Shown here: positions 6,743 to 7,633 of the stretch, one piece after another
Numbering within the stretch: position 1 is the first letter of the stretch
Layout of the letters: each line of letters opens with the position of its first letter
Source of the DNA: Gammaproteobacteria bacterium
GTDB taxonomy: Bacteria; Pseudomonadota; Gammaproteobacteria; Pseudomonadales; DSM-25080
DNA length: 7,633 nt
Assembly (NCBI GenBank): GCA_013372965.1
Contig: JABXIR010000126.1
Location: 1-7,633 of the forward strand
Reading direction: 5' to 3'
The notes under the pieces: model-generated
Database searches by the model: none
What the model was told of the DNA's origin: nothing
What the model saw: the letters and a program-made list of their open reading frames with translations, nothing else
Position numbers and translations under genes: made by a program

Positions 6743-7633
6743 CTATCTCGACAGTGACGCCATAGCCTCACTTAAGCCCTCTAAGGTTAGTGGATACATT
6801 TCGTTTTCGCACAGACTTCGGATCATGCCGATCGATTGAGTGTACTGCCAGTATTGCAGAGGCGAGGGATTTAACCAGACGACTTTATCGAATTTATCCT
6901 TCAAACGTTTAAACCACACTTCCCCGGCTTCTTGATTCCAATGTTCAACACTGCCGCCCGGAGACATCACCTCATACGGAGACATAGAGGCATCACCGAC
7001 AAAAATTACCTTGTAGTCACTACCGAACTTATTAATGACGTCGTTCAAGGGCACCGCTTCGTTGGTACGACGAACATTGTCTTTCCAGACGGCTTCGTAG
7101 GTGAAATTATGAAAATAGAAATACTCTAGATGCTTAAATTCGGTGCGTGCCGCTGAGAACAACTCCTCAACCGTTCGGATGTAGGCATCCATTGATCCAC
7201 CCACGTCCAAAAATAGCAGAACCTTAACCGCGTTGTGTCGTTCAGCAACCATCTTGATGTCGAGCAACCCACCTTTGGCCGCCGTTGACCGGATGGTATC
7301 GTCAATATCGAGAATATCCTCAGCACCTTGGCGAGCAAAATGGCGAAGACGTTTCAGCGCTACCTTGATGTTTCTCGTACCGAGTTCAATACGGTCATCG
7401 TAGTTTTTAAATTCGCGCTTATCCCAAACTTTAACAGCCCGTCCCTGACGACCTGGCCCGCCAATACGAATTCCCTCCGGGTTATATCCGCCATGCCCAA
7501 AGGGCGACGTACCGCCGGTTCCGATCCACTTATTACCACCTTGGTGACGATCATGCTGTTCGTTAAGGCGTTCTTTGAACGCCTCAATCAAGGCGTCCAA
7601 ACCGCCCATCGACTCGATCTGAGCCTTTTCCTC
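6743..7633 (-). CDS. VWA / CoxE-like domain protein, N-terminus cut by window edge
   Basis: The frame is open from the right edge to the TAG at 6743-6745, giving 296 visible residues. An ATG at 7609-7607 is internal or at least not supported as the start, since eight in-frame codons precede it without a stop. From memory, family members are about 390 aa, so some 90 residues are probably missing. Numbering from that Met: a conserved Gly-rich stretch with KWIGTGGTSPFG (27-38), VKVWDKREF (59-67), IELGTRNIKVALKRL (74-88), and a VWA domain starting with VLLFLDVGGSMD (130-141), where D135-x-G-x-S139 stands in for the usual DxSxS metal-site motif. FVGDASMSPYE (203-213) and WLNPSP (245-250) are further family marks. 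The protein resembles the VWA proteins annotated as CoxE-like, often next to a MoxR-type AAA+ ATPase, which would lie beyond the right edge here (inference). No signal peptide or membrane segment is visible. The precise function is not established. Confidence 0.85.
   Translation of the reverse strand, partial: EEKAQIESMGGLDALIEAFKERLNEQHDRHQGGNKWIGTGGTSPFGHGGYNPEGIRIGGPGRQGRAVKVWDKREFKNYDDRIELGTRNIKVALKRLRHFARQGAEDILDIDDTIRSTAAKGGLLDIKMVAERHNAVKVLLFLDVGGSMDAYIRTVEELFSAARTEFKHLEYFYFHNFTYEAVWKDNVRRTNEAVPLNDVINKFGSDYKVIFVGDASMSPYEVMSPGGSVEHWNQEAGEVWFKRLKDKFDKVVWLNPSPLQYWQYTQSIGMIRSLCENEMYPLTLEGLSEAMASLSR

Noticed and set aside
7607..7609. ATG as the true start of the VWA protein
   Set aside because: The frame stays open to the window edge and the family has more sequence before this Met, so the gene is treated as 5'-truncated.

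Overview
The window holds five protein genes, all on the minus strand. In transcription order (right to left) they are: a 5'-truncated VWA/CoxE-like gene (6743-7633), fadD (4928-6604), hrpA (950-4849), a Cys-rich RiPP metallophore precursor of the HvfA/bufferin type (520-900), and its DUF692/MNIO maturase, truncated by the left edge (1-515). I see no credible gene on the plus strand. HrpA (1299 aa) and FadD (558 aa) are close in length to their Escherichia coli counterparts, which together with the moderate base composition suggests a gammaproteobacterium, possibly marine; genus cannot be read from this sequence.

Right part: the VWA protein belongs to a conserved bacterial family of unassigned function whose metal-site loop reads DVGGSM. 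A 138-nt AT-rich gap with two small dyads separates it from fadD, the long-chain acyl-CoA ligase that activates fatty acids for beta-oxidation. fadD ends in a strong minus-strand intrinsic terminator. A perfect TATAAT box overlaps the first arm of that terminator hairpin, so the promoter of hrpA appears to be built into the terminator of fadD. hrpA encodes a DEAH-box RNA helicase with all its helicase motifs.

Left part: 49 nt after hrpA, with no terminator between, begins a two-gene metallophore module. The precursor has a weak Sec-type leader, a family-typical NPF...SGY segment and eleven EGxCG motifs in a 14-residue periodic array. Four nucleotides after its stop begins the DUF692 (MNIO) enzyme expected to oxidise those cysteines to copper-binding heterocycle/thioamide groups, as described for Haemophilus HvfA/HvfB and Caulobacter bufferins. 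A partner protein (HvfC/BufC type) would be expected just beyond position 1 but cannot be seen. This module is the most interesting content. The enzyme-precursor pair is a known system type, but the array size, its mostly non-canonical EGxCG motifs and its location behind hrpA are notable.
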